This document shows, piece after piece, positions 55,926-64,000 of a stretch of DNA of 64,000 nucleotides. Position 1 is the first letter of the stretch. Each line of letters opens with the position of its first letter. Position numbers and translations under genes: made by a program. The stretch is taken from assembly GCA_963701065.1 (NCBI GenBank), contig OY969558.1, positions 1-64,000 of the forward strand, read 5' to 3'. Below the pieces are notes generated by a model. The model made no database searches. It was not told the DNA's origin and saw nothing but the letters and a program-made list of their open reading frames with translations. Source of the DNA: Aquirickettsiella gammari. Its GTDB lineage: Bacteria > Pseudomonadota > Gammaproteobacteria > Diplorickettsiales > Diplorickettsiaceae.

Positions 55926-55967
55926 CTTTACCATGGTTCTCTAAAAAAGAACAAGTGATATAACTAT

Positions 55968-57539
55968 ATGACAGAGAGTTTTGCACAATTACTGGAGGAG
56001 AGTTTCTCCGATCGTGTTTTTCATACCGGGATGATCATAACCGGAACAGTAGTCCGCATCGAAAAAGATCGTGTTGTTGTTAATGCGAATTTAAAATCAG
56101 AAGGTCTGATTCCTATTGAGCAATTTTATAACGAAGCAGGGGAGCTAGAAGTCAAGGTCGGCGATGAAATCGATGTTAGTATTGAATCTTTAGAAGATGG
56201 CTTCGGTGAAACCCGCCTATCGCGTGAAAGAGCCAAACGCGCTGAAATGTGGACCGCCTTACAACGTGCACATGATGCAAATTCAGTCATCAAGGGTATC
56301 GTGACCGGAAAGGTAAAAGGTGGTTTTACGGTAGAAGTCGGTAACGTCCGCGCTTTCTTACCGGGTTCACTCGTCGATGTGCGGCCGGTACGTGACTCGA
56401 GTATTATCGAAGGCAAAGAGCTCGAATTTAAGGTCATCAAGCTGGATCCTAAGCGCAATAATATCGTTTTATCACGGCGTGCGGTGCTCGAATCAGAGGG
56501 CCAAGCGGGCCGAGAGCAATTATTAACCGAATTAGAAGAAGGTCAAGTCATTAAAGGTATCGTAAAGAACTTAGCTGATTACGGTGCATTTATTGATTTA
56601 GGTGGAATCGATGGATTACTTCACGTGACAGATATGGCCTGGAAACGGGTCAAACAACCCAGTGAAATATTAACTATCGGCGATGAAATTGAAGTGGTTG
56701 TACTGAAGATTGAACGCGATAGAGGTCGTGTTTCATTAGGATTGAAGCAATTAGCGGGAGATCCTTGGGCTGATTTAGTGAAGCGTTATCCTGTCGCTAC
56801 CCGTTTAAAAGGTCAAGTAACCAATGTGACCGATTATGGTTGCTTTGTAGAGATTGAAGAGGGTGTAGAAGGTTTAGTGCACGTTTCTGAAATGGATTGG
56901 ACGAATAAAAACATTAACCCCAACAAAATAGTTCAAGCGGGCATGGAAATCGAAGTCATCGTATTAGATATCGACTCTGATCGACGTCGTATTTCACTCG
57001 GTATTAAACAGTGTCAATCTAATCCTTGGGAAGACTTCGCCAATACCCATGCTAAAGGTGAGCGGATTACCGGTAAAATTAAATCGATTACTGATTTTGG
57101 TCTCTTTATTGGTTTATCCGGTGGTATCGATGGTTTAGTCCATTTATCCGATATTGCGTGGAATATATCCGGCGAAGAAGCGGTACGTAAGTACAAAAAG
57201 GGGGATGAATTAGAGACAGTTATTCTATCGATTGATCCTGAACGTGAACGTATTTCCCTCGGTATCAAACAATTGGATACGGAATCTTCCCACCCTTTTG
57301 ATAAATATAGCAAAGACCAAATAGTCACAGGGAAAATAACAGAAATTAACGAAGAAGGAATGAAAGTTGATTTAGGCAATAATCTAGAAGCTCAGGTTAA
57401 AAATTCAGAGTTAGGTGAAGAAGCCAAAAGCTTTGAGATAGGGCAAGCGATTGAAGCGAAAATTCTAAATCTTGATCGAAAAAACCGTATCATATCGCTT
57501 TATTGCCTTTCTTTAGAGGAAAAATTGCTTGCTAAATAG
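55968..57539 (+). CDS. rpsA: 30S ribosomal protein S1
   Basis: Brings mRNA to the ribosome. The 523 residues hold six S1/OB repeats at about 20-88, 105-171, 190-260, 277-347, 364-434 and 448-515. Repeats 3-5 are the most regular (GIVKNLADYGAFIDLGGIDGLLHVTDMAW, GQVTNVTDYGCFVEIEEGVEGLVHVSEMDW, GKIKSITDFGLFIGLSGGIDGLVHLSDIAW). It is about 34 residues shorter than E. coli S1 (557), at the C-terminal end. ihfB, usual downstream, is absent. Confidence 0.96.
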   Translation: MTESFAQLLEESFSDRVFHTGMIITGTVVRIEKDRVVVNANLKSEGLIPIEQFYNEAGELEVKVGDEIDVSIESLEDGFGETRLSRERAKRAEMWTALQRAHDANSVIKGIVTGKVKGGFTVEVGNVRAFLPGSLVDVRPVRDSSIIEGKELEFKVIKLDPKRNNIVLSRRAVLESEGQAGREQLLTELEEGQVIKGIVKNLADYGAFIDLGGIDGLLHVTDMAWKRVKQPSEILTIGDEIEVVVLKIERDRGRVSLGLKQLAGDPWADLVKRYPVATRLKGQVTNVTDYGCFVEIEEGVEGLVHVSEMDWTNKNINPNKIVQAGMEIEVIVLDIDSDRRRISLGIKQCQSNPWEDFANTHAKGERITGKIKSITDFGLFIGLSGGIDGLVHLSDIAWNISGEEAVRKYKKGDELETVILSIDPERERISLGIKQLDTESSHPFDKYSKDQIVTGKITEINEEGMKVDLGNNLEAQVKNSELGEEAKSFEIGQAIEAKILNLDRKNRIISLYCLSLEEKLLAK

Positions 57540-57599
57540 GCCATTGTTTCTTAGCAAGAAATAATCAGTATGGGCTTAGATAAAAGGATGAGTTTGTGG

Positions 57600-57642
57600 G
57601 GGAGTGGGTTTTGCTTAGTTAAAGCGGAAACCCAAATCTCCC
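57600..57642 (+). other. Long hairpin between rpsA and lapA
   Basis: An imperfect stem pairs gggag (57600-57604) with ctccc (57638-57642) and tgggttt (57605-57611) with aaaccca (57628-57634), with a 3-nt bulge. It lacks a T-run, so it is not a classic terminator. It sits where ihfB would be expected and might shape or stabilise the rpsA transcript. Confidence 0.4.
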
Positions 57643-57688
57643 TCATAAAAACCGATTTAGCATAAGTTCCCATTTAGTAGGTAAGTCT

Positions 57689-57979
57689 ATGCGTATCGTC
57701 ACTTATTTGTTCCTTATTTTGTTAGTTGTATTGGCGCTGATATTTGCCGGCCTAAATGCCGATTTGGTTAGCGTTAATTATTATTTAGGGACTAAACGAT
57801 TACCACTTTCCTTGTTAATCCTATTAAGTTTTGTTTTAGGCGGGTTATTAGGTTTACTAACTGCTTTCATTACTTATGTTAAACTAAAGTATGTTAATCG
57901 ATGTTTACGACATCGATTAAATTTGGTTGAAAAAGAACTTATTAATTTAAGAGCTTTGCCATTTAAGGATCAACATTAG
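57689..57979 (+). CDS. lapA: LapA-type inner-membrane protein
   Basis: A 96-residue protein with two membrane helices (about 1-22 and 38-62) and a short coiled-coil tail. The texture LIFAGLNADLVSVNYYLGTKRLPLSLLILLSFVLGGLLGLLTAF is that of the LapA/DUF1049 (YciS) family. LapA works with LapB in controlling LpxC proteolysis and LPS amount. The gene is followed after 111 bp by lapB; in E. coli the two are almost adjacent. Confidence 0.9.
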   Translation: MRIVTYLFLILLVVLALIFAGLNADLVSVNYYLGTKRLPLSLLILLSFVLGGLLGLLTAFITYVKLKYVNRCLRHRLNLVEKELINLRALPFKDQH

Positions 57980-58090
57980 TGCTTTGAGCATAGGTTTGGC
58001 ACAAGCGGAACGCAATAAAAATTTCTGTCGTAAGATGGAGCACTCAAAATCAGTGGTTTTGCTGTTTCAAGCGCAAGGGCTACCTGTTTT

Positions 58091-59251
58091 ATGTTGGAGT
58101 TATTATTTTTACTGCTGCCTTTTGCCGCTGCTTCCGGGTGGTATGTGGCTTATTGTACGCTTTCGCATTCCAATTCGCGTAAAAAACATCAATGTAACCT
58201 TGAATACTTACGTGGTTTGAATTATTTACTCAATGAACAATCGGATAAAGCCGTTGATACCTTCATCAAAATATTGGAGGTCGATACGGAAACCGTTGAA
58301 ACACATTTAGCCCTAGGTGTTTTGTTTAGACGCCGTGGTGAAATAGATCGCGCTATCCGACTCCATCAAAATTTAATTGCAAGACCAAATCTAGCGCATC
58401 CGCAAAAACTACAAGCCCTGTTAGCCTTAGGGCGAGATTATTATTGCGCAGGCTTATTGGATAGAGCAGAACGTTTATTTTTTGAAGTGATTCATAGCGA
58501 TGATAAAGAGTATGCAAGGATCGCCTTACGCTATTTATTGGAAATTTATCAGCAACAAAAGCGTTGGGAAGTGGCTATTAAACAAGCTAAAAAGATTGCG
58601 AAATGGGATGGTCAGGTGGTTAAAAATATTGCCCATTATCATTGCGAAATGGCACTCAATTTACTAAAGAACTCCACTGGCAAACAAGATGTCATCAAAT
58701 TATTAGATCAAGCATTAAAATACGATGTAAATTGTGTACGCGCCAATCTTATTAAAGGTAAGCTTGCGGTGGAAGCAGAAGAATGGGAAAAGGCCATCCA
58801 AATCTATCAAGCTATCAAGAAACAAGATCCCGATTATATTACTGAAACCTTAGTACCCCTTAATCAATGCTACTTGAAACGCCAATCCGGTTCGATAGAT
58901 TTATTAAGTTATTTACATGAAACTTTATCTGAACATGCGCAAACGCCTATTTTTCTGGCGATTGTTAAGTTGATTCAAGAACAAGATAACCATAAGGCCT
59001 TACAATTTTTGACCCAGCAGTTGCAAGATAGACCTTCTCTGCATGGCTTATACCATTTAGTTGATTTACATCTAGCGCAAGAAAATTGTTCCGAGGCGGA
59101 TAAAACTAATTTAACCAGCTTAAAAAATCTTATTAAAAAGTTAATGGAAAATAAACCGCTGTATCGTTGTTTGAGTTGTGGTTTTAATAGTAAGATCCTT
59201 GATTGGCTTTGTCCGGCTTGTCGTAATTGGAGTAGCATTAAGCCTCTATAA
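58091..59251 (+). CDS. lapB: LPS assembly protein LapB
   Basis: Membrane-anchored adaptor that brings LpxC to FtsH and so sets LPS synthesis. The 386 residues (E. coli 389) start with the family anchor MLELLFLLLPFAAASGWYVAY. They continue with about nine TPR units (GLNYLLNEQSDKAVDTFIKILEVDTETVETHLALGVLFRRRGEIDRAIRLHQNL) and end with the rubredoxin-type metal domain YRCLSCGFNSKILDWLCPACRNWSSIKP, both CxxC pairs intact. In many relatives pyrF follows lapB; here an antisense ABC-F gene follows at 12 bp. Confidence 0.96.
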   Translation: MLELLFLLLPFAAASGWYVAYCTLSHSNSRKKHQCNLEYLRGLNYLLNEQSDKAVDTFIKILEVDTETVETHLALGVLFRRRGEIDRAIRLHQNLIARPNLAHPQKLQALLALGRDYYCAGLLDRAERLFFEVIHSDDKEYARIALRYLLEIYQQQKRWEVAIKQAKKIAKWDGQVVKNIAHYHCEMALNLLKNSTGKQDVIKLLDQALKYDVNCVRANLIKGKLAVEAEEWEKAIQIYQAIKKQDPDYITETLVPLNQCYLKRQSGSIDLLSYLHETLSEHAQTPIFLAIVKLIQEQDNHKALQFLTQQLQDRPSLHGLYHLVDLHLAQENCSEADKTNLTSLKNLIKKLMENKPLYRCLSCGFNSKILDWLCPACRNWSSIKPL

Positions 59252-59263
59252 GACAAGATAAAA

Positions 59264-60859
59264 TTAATTTAATACGAGAGCGTCTAATTGTTTGACATCT
59301 TGCAGCTTTTTTTCTCGTGAAATAAATAATATCCGGTTAGCAATCTGACTGATAAAATCCCTATCATGACTGACAAATAACAATGTTCCCGGATAGCAGC
59401 GTAAGGCATCGGCAAGGGCTGCGGTGCTCTCAATATCAAGGTGATTAGTGGGTTCATCTAAGAGTAATACATTCGAGGGTTCTAATAAAATTTTAGCCAG
59501 TAATAAGCGCGCTGCTTCGCCACCACTTAACGATAAGATATCTTTTGCGACATCATCTTTGTTAAAGAGTACTTGTGCTAAGGTCTTACGAATTAATTGT
59601 TCGTTGGCACCCGATGCTTGATTTTCTAGCCACGCTAAAACACTGGAATTTTTATTCAGTAAATCATGATGATCCTGCGAAAAGTAACTCAGATGGGTTT
59701 CATATCCCCATTCATAATGACCTTGATCGGGATGAATGTAACCGAGTAAAATTTTAAGCAGTGTTGATTTACCAATACCATTCTCGCCAATAATCGCTAT
59801 TTTTTCACCGCGTTTGACTTCAAAGGAGAGTTGTTGAAATAATTTTTTCTGTTGAAAATTCTTAGCCAGATCTTTAACACGTAATATGTGTTTTCCAGAA
59901 GGGCGGATAATCTTGAATGGAAAGCTCGGAGATAGACGCGATGATTGCTTAATATCGGGAATCTCCATTTTGGTTATCATTTTTAAGCGTGATTGTGCTA
60001 GCTTAGCGCGCGCTGCGCTGGCTCGATATTTATCGACAAAACTTTGCATAGTCGCTATTTTAAGCTCAGCACTACGTTTTTCTTGAAGCTTTTGTTCAGC
60101 AATTAATTTTTTTTCAGCCAGAAACTTAGCATAATTGCCGCTGTAGGGACGTATCTCTGCATAATCTACATCGAGTAGGCTATCAGCAAGTCGGTTGATA
60201 AAGGCAACATCATGCGAGATAAACAAGAGTAGACCCGTAAATTCATTTTTTAAGTATTTTTCCAACCACAATATGGAAATAAAATCTAAATGATTGGTGG
60301 GCTCATCTAACAATAGAATATCCGGTTCCTGAAATAAAGCTTGGGCCAGCAATACTCTTAATTTGAATCCGCCTGACAGAGTGGTTAAAGGTTTTTCATG
60401 ATATTCAAGACTAATCCCTAAGCCCATAAGCAATTTTGCCGCTAAGGCATAAGCACTATAGCCATTAAGACGTGCAATTTCATCTTCTAACTTGCCTAAA
60501 CGATTAATATTTTTTTGATTCGAATGATCACTATTTAGTAATTTATCTTTCTCTTGCATCGCTTGCCATAGCACTGGTTTTCCTTGTAAAACAATATCGC
60601 TAATACGGGTATTTTCATAGCGAAATTGGTCTTGCTTTAACCACCCTATACTCGCCGCTTTAGGGATAGAAATGGTGCCGGCGACAGGATCCTGTGTGCC
60701 CATGAGTAGTTGTAAAAAAGTCGATTTACCCGAACCATTAGCACCGACTAGTGCATAACGCGTTTGATCAGTCAGGATGAGGTTTACATCGTAAAATAAA
60801 AGCTTTTCGCCATAGGCCATACTCAGTTGATTGATCGATATCATGCTTTTAGTATCCAC
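59264..60859 (-). CDS. ABC-F ATPase (YbiT-like)
   Basis: A soluble protein of 531 residues with two ATP-binding cassettes and no membrane part. Walker A: GANGSGKSTFLQLLMG and IGENGIGKSTLLKILLG. Signatures: LSGGFKLRVLLAQALF and LSGGEAARLLLAKILL. Walker B: ILLLDEPTNHLD in both halves. The linker between them is charged (LIAEQKLQEKRSAELKIATMQSFVDKYRASAARAKLAQSR). Length and linker match E. coli YbiT (530). ABC-F proteins act on the ribosome's E site; the exact job of YbiT is little known. It is convergent with lapB. Confidence 0.92.
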   Translation of the reverse strand: MDTKSMISINQLSMAYGEKLLFYDVNLILTDQTRYALVGANGSGKSTFLQLLMGTQDPVAGTISIPKAASIGWLKQDQFRYENTRISDIVLQGKPVLWQAMQEKDKLLNSDHSNQKNINRLGKLEDEIARLNGYSAYALAAKLLMGLGISLEYHEKPLTTLSGGFKLRVLLAQALFQEPDILLLDEPTNHLDFISILWLEKYLKNEFTGLLLFISHDVAFINRLADSLLDVDYAEIRPYSGNYAKFLAEKKLIAEQKLQEKRSAELKIATMQSFVDKYRASAARAKLAQSRLKMITKMEIPDIKQSSRLSPSFPFKIIRPSGKHILRVKDLAKNFQQKKLFQQLSFEVKRGEKIAIIGENGIGKSTLLKILLGYIHPDQGHYEWGYETHLSYFSQDHHDLLNKNSSVLAWLENQASGANEQLIRKTLAQVLFNKDDVAKDILSLSGGEAARLLLAKILLEPSNVLLLDEPTNHLDIESTAALADALRCYPGTLLFVSHDRDFISQIANRILFISREKKLQDVKQLDALVLN

Positions 60860-61216
60860 TTATCATTTTTGCAGACAGTATACCGCCCATAGCCAATGAC
60901 GCAATAATCTCCATAAAGCCGAGCTACACGTGGTGTACTTGAGACGTGTAAGATATCGATGTAAACATTTTATTTAAAAATTTATCTATCATCTATTCTT
61001 TAAAAATAAATTTTAATTGTTCAATAGTTTTTATTATCTTTACAAGATAAAATAATAGTTGAATTAAATAAATAAATTATGCTAGATTAATCTGTTGGCA
61101 CAAAAATGAGTCGAGTTTAGTGCAAAAATTAACATTTTCTGCTAAGTAAAAAAAGAAATCGTCTCATAAAAAAATAAGAATAATAAAAAAAATAATTTAA
61201 GAATAGGGAGATGGAT
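60860..61216. other. AT-rich divergent intergenic region
   Basis: These 357 bases separate the divergent ABC-F gene and the large orphan gene. No reading frame, tRNA or clear hairpin was seen. Positions 60970-61200 are extremely AT-rich. Several TTTACA and TAGATT-like strings occur, but none at proper promoter spacing. Confidence 0.4.
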
Positions 61217-63370
61217 ATGCGAAGATATTCAGGGTGGCAGCGTATCGAAGAAATCAACCAACAATCCAGCATTGATGAATCCGTTGTTCATATTGAAATG
61301 TCGACTCAGAAACCTGATGCTTTAGAACAGGTAGTCGATTATTATTTACAAGACAATGGACATCTTAGCTTAAAGCAAGAGCTGCTCCAACAGGGTTTTT
61401 TATTCGTCGTGGCTATTTCCGGGGCAAGCTTATATGCGGTGCCGGCTGATGCTTATGCATGGTCCGAGCAGGCTGAACTAATCAGCCGTATAAATTATAT
61501 AATAAGTACTTGTGTGCCGGCATTAGCGGTACTATGGAATTCCACGGAACTTTTTTTAGGTATGCGAGCCGCGGAAAAGATCCCAGAAAAACTTGCTGAT
61601 TATTTAGAGAATTCCTTCACCCCGCAGCAAAAAATAATAGAAAATATTATCGTAACACTGGGTTCTGCTATCTCGGCTTTTCCCTTGGCAGCGGTTAGTT
61701 TTTTATATCCTATTCCCGGTTTACCGAAGGGTGTTATAATACTACAGAGTATTATTGTCGAGTTTGATAATACCATATTACATTTTCTACCCATTAAATT
61801 GGCTTTACAGAATCCCTTGTACCGTCTACCCATTTTACCGTTTGAGTTTATTTTTAAACAAATTATTAATTGTTGTCGCAGCCCCGAAGAGCGGCAAAAA
61901 AATCAATTGCAAAAACAAATAGATCAATACTATCAGTTTATTAAACAGCGTTTTATCACGCATTTAGATCAGGTTGAAAGGTTGCTGAGCAATTATGGAT
62001 TTGAATTTCAAGCAAATTGTTTAAATTATAAAAATTACGTCGGAAAGGAAATAGAAGAGTTAAAGCAGCAACACGCACAAGATCCGCTGCTGTTATTAGA
62101 GAACTTACTTAGACTCATCCATGAGCGCTCTCCCAAAAGACCTATTGACCCACCGAGCACGGCGGATAGATTATTAAGAAAATTAGTGTATATTCCCGGC
62201 GCTTTCTGGGTCATGTCGAGTTGCGTCGGGTTTTTAGTGGCTCCTATCAATGAAATGACTGAGTTAACCGGTAGTGAAGTGATGGGAGCTAGTTTTTCAG
62301 CACCATCTGTTTATTTTCTAGGTGTCTTATTAGCTTATTTCGGTGGTAATTCGCTACAAAACACCTATGATTATTTCACTTCATGGCAAGATGATGCCGT
62401 TAAAATTCCACAAGAATTTAAAATTTATCCTAAAACCTCGATCTTATTGATTGTTATTTCGATGTATTTATCCGTTTTTTCTTACGCTGCAGGGGCTGAA
62501 TTAATTAAGGATAATTTTACAGGAGATTTAGAGTTTTTACGTCCTGAGTTACTGGCATTATCCGAAACAGGTCTCGCTTTTTTGGGTTTTACCGCCATGT
62601 TAGATTTTTTTAGTAGTATTCTCAAAAAATTTAGTCACTATGGTAGGAATAAGGACGCTGAAATGGTTGCTAAATTATCTGCGGCCTTCAGTCAACTTAA
62701 AAACAGCATACAGTTAATGAAATCAGACCAATTGATAATATCTTTATCTAAGCTGGAAGGGACTCGATTGATGTCTATTTTAAATATCCGGCCAAGTGCA
62801 GATAATAATGAACTGGATGAACTAAGAGAAACACTGGTAAATTTACAGATGGCCTTAGAAGAAAAATCGGAATTAAATTCAAAACCAAAACCGGCAGAGC
62901 AGCAGGGCGTGCATGGTACACCAACAAGTCCAGTATCACCATTGCCATCACGCCAGCGCCAATTCAGGTCTTCCGATGATGAGACATCCTCATCGGAGCC
63001 TAGTCTCAGTCGTCGCGTGACGCGAACAAACTCTATTGATACGGTAATGACAGATATTCATCATGAGCACAATATTTTGAAAAGAGGAATATGTAGTTCT
63101 GATTTATTTATAAAGTTAACAAAAATAAAGGAATTAGATGAGGAACGATCCGCTGTAGGTAAATTACTAAATAAATTACCTATACCTATTGAGCAATTAT
63201 CTGATAATTCTGATCTTTCAGAAAGAAGTCGATTAATTTATCCGTGTAGTAATTTACAGCCTTTTTTCTCACGTAGATCTATGTCTGTAAGCAACCCAGA
63301 AAATAATAATAGTTATAGGTATGGTAGCATTTCTTCAGTACATTATGGAGAGACTAGTTTTTCTTGTTAG
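61217..63370 (+). CDS. Large orphan membrane protein with two four-helix blocks and a Ser-rich tail
   Basis: I do not recognise a family. From ATG 61217 (agggag six bases upstream; ATG 61211 is too close to that site) the protein has 717 residues. The first block has about four membrane helices (58-80, 90-114, 142-164, 170-190). A charged helical region (225-310, coiled-coil-like QKNQLQKQIDQYYQFIKQRFITHLDQVERLL) follows. The second block has four more helices (323-343, 358-376, 406-426, 446-468). Then come an amphipathic helical part (480-550) and a polar, Ser/Pro/Thr-rich tail with SSDDETSSSEPSLSRR (about 555-620), ending in unstructured sequence. There is no signal peptide. The AT-rich upstream region and lack of operon partners suggest accessory content. 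A secreted or host-facing role is possible but unproven. Confidence 0.75.
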   Translation: MRRYSGWQRIEEINQQSSIDESVVHIEMSTQKPDALEQVVDYYLQDNGHLSLKQELLQQGFLFVVAISGASLYAVPADAYAWSEQAELISRINYIISTCVPALAVLWNSTELFLGMRAAEKIPEKLADYLENSFTPQQKIIENIIVTLGSAISAFPLAAVSFLYPIPGLPKGVIILQSIIVEFDNTILHFLPIKLALQNPLYRLPILPFEFIFKQIINCCRSPEERQKNQLQKQIDQYYQFIKQRFITHLDQVERLLSNYGFEFQANCLNYKNYVGKEIEELKQQHAQDPLLLLENLLRLIHERSPKRPIDPPSTADRLLRKLVYIPGAFWVMSSCVGFLVAPINEMTELTGSEVMGASFSAPSVYFLGVLLAYFGGNSLQNTYDYFTSWQDDAVKIPQEFKIYPKTSILLIVISMYLSVFSYAAGAELIKDNFTGDLEFLRPELLALSETGLAFLGFTAMLDFFSSILKKFSHYGRNKDAEMVAKLSAAFSQLKNSIQLMKSDQLIISLSKLEGTRLMSILNIRPSADNNELDELRETLVNLQMALEEKSELNSKPKPAEQQGVHGTPTSPVSPLPSRQRQFRSSDDETSSSEPSLSRRVTRTNSIDTVMTDIHHEHNILKRGICSSDLFIKLTKIKELDEERSAVGKLLNKLPIPIEQLSDNSDLSERSRLIYPCSNLQPFFSRRSMSVSNPENNNSYRYGSISSVHYGETSFSC

Positions 63371-63408
63371 CCGGCTAGATTATAAAGGTGAGTTCAAATA
63401 CACACTAT

Positions 63409-63445
63409 AGCCGATAACTTTTATTATCGGCTTCTATATCTTCTT
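63409..63445 (+). terminator. Terminator after the large orphan gene
   Basis: A 9-bp perfect stem agccgataa/ttatcggct (63409-63417/63424-63432) with loop ctttta is followed by a T-rich tail (tctatatcttcttattttt). It lies between convergent genes and may serve both. Confidence 0.6.
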
Positions 63446-63449
63446 ATTT

Positions 63450-64000
63450 TTATAAATAAAAGTATTTAGCGTCAAAATAGGATAAATGCTTTTGAAAAAA
63501 TAACGTAGCCACTACTGCCGTAATATAAGAACTATCCATATCTATTGGAATAAATTTACATGGTATGGCTTCTTCTTTTTCAGGTGTCAAAATTTTTAAC
63601 TCATCGCGCACGGGAAATTCATTTAGATCAATGGAAATACTAGCAAGATCAACCGTCAAACCTATTCCTTTAGCTTTTAAATATGCCTCTTTTCTTGTCC
63701 AACAACGAAAAAAAGCCTTCTCCTTTTCTTGATGACATTTCAATAATGAAAAAAATACTTTTTCTAATGGAGAGAAAACAATTTTACCTGATTTATCTAA
63801 AGGGATTTTTTTATTATGATATTCAACATCTATCCCTATTGGATATTTTAACGTTATCGCAATAAGGATAAGGTTATAGGAATGGGATATATTAAACTGT
63901 ATACTTAAAAAATTCTGTAAGTTTGTTATAAATGGTTTCCCTTGCTTTCCTATTTCAAATAGTAAGCATTTTGGGTCACAAGACAAATAATTTGCCAGAA
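63450..64000 (-). CDS. 4'-phosphopantetheinyl transferase, Sfp type (5' end outside window)
   Basis: Transfers the phosphopantetheine arm of CoA to carrier proteins. The reading frame stays open to the window edge (LANYLSCDPKCLLFEIGKQGKPF...), and the typical Sfp/AcpT sequence continues upstream, so the N-terminal part is missing. Visible motifs are FNISHSYNLILIAI, IGIDVEYHN with the Mg-binding Asp and Glu, and FFRCWTRKEAYLKAKGIGL. The C-terminal domain is short, and the last residues (YFDAKYFYL) are odd. Sfp-type enzymes serve acyl carrier, NRPS or PKS proteins; no such partner is in the window. Codons are notably A/T-ending, more than in the core genes. Confidence 0.88.
   Translation of the reverse strand, partial: LANYLSCDPKCLLFEIGKQGKPFITNLQNFLSIQFNISHSYNLILIAITLKYPIGIDVEYHNKKIPLDKSGKIVFSPLEKVFFSLLKCHQEKEKAFFRCWTRKEAYLKAKGIGLTVDLASISIDLNEFPVRDELKILTPEKEEAIPCKFIPIDMDSSYITAVVATLFFQKHLSYFDAKYFYL

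Noticed and set aside
56126..57379. Minus-strand frames of 110 and 121 codons inside rpsA
   Set aside because: They are antisense to the S1 repeats and Ser/Pro-rich in the way antisense frames often are.
57984..58220. Small frame of 78 codons between lapA and lapB
   Set aside because: It runs out of frame into lapB, and its content is not protein-like; the 111-bp gap is better seen as non-coding.

Overview
The window is one contiguous piece of an AT-rich gammaproteobacterial chromosome. The 16S/23S/5S operon, separate nuoC and nuoD genes, short intergenic regions, an ankyrin-repeat gene and two large orphan membrane proteins point to Legionellales, most likely a Coxiellaceae-type intracellular bacterium of the Rickettsiella/Diplorickettsia kind. 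That placement is inferred from reading the sequence and not from a database search. Almost every gene is a housekeeping gene. I see no CRISPR array, insertion sequence, prophage or toxin-antitoxin module.

Layout: 1-6323 holds a complete rRNA operon: a strong promoter, a boxA-like leader, 16S, tRNA-Ile(GAT), tRNA-Ala(TGC), 23S, 5S and an intrinsic terminator. The 23S gene carries two long AT-rich hairpin insertions, at the helix 25 and helix 68 positions. Positions 6504-9184 hold ddl, a secreted gamma-glutamylcyclotransferase-like protein and an orphan membrane protein. Positions 9442-23922 hold the full 14-gene nuoA-N operon (respiratory complex I), followed by a BON-domain lipoprotein, an acyl-CoA desaturase, prfB with its programmed +1 frameshift, and lysS. 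Positions 28735-32382 are on the minus strand: proS, an EVE-domain protein, radC, rpmB and rpmG.

Positions 32698-46701 follow an ancestral gammaproteobacterial gene string (fmdB-aspS-yebC-ruvCAB-tolQRAB-pal-cpoB). It has been interrupted: a membrane protein lies between aspS and yebC, an antisense ankyrin gene lies between ruvA and ruvB, and an MFS transporter plus a cytochrome b561 lie between tolA and tolB. ybgC is absent. Positions 46797-55856 hold truA, a potABCD polyamine transporter, accD, folC, a SPOR protein, a pyrF of eukaryotic (URA3-like) type and cmk. Positions 55968-60859 hold rpsA, lapA and lapB (LPS assembly regulation) without the usual ihfB, and an antisense YbiT-type ABC-F ATPase. 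The last 3 kb hold a large orphan protein with two four-helix membrane blocks and a Ser-rich tail, and a 4'-phosphopantetheinyl transferase cut by the window edge.

The genes serve ribosome production, translation (three aminoacyl-tRNA synthetases, RF2, L28, L33, S1), respiration, envelope integrity (Tol-Pal, Ddl, LapAB, DolP-like lipoprotein), fatty acid and pyrimidine metabolism, and DNA recombination. I found no clearly new multi-gene system. The least expected items are the two 23S insertions, the eukaryotic-type pyrF, the repeated interruption of conserved operons and the two orphan membrane proteins.
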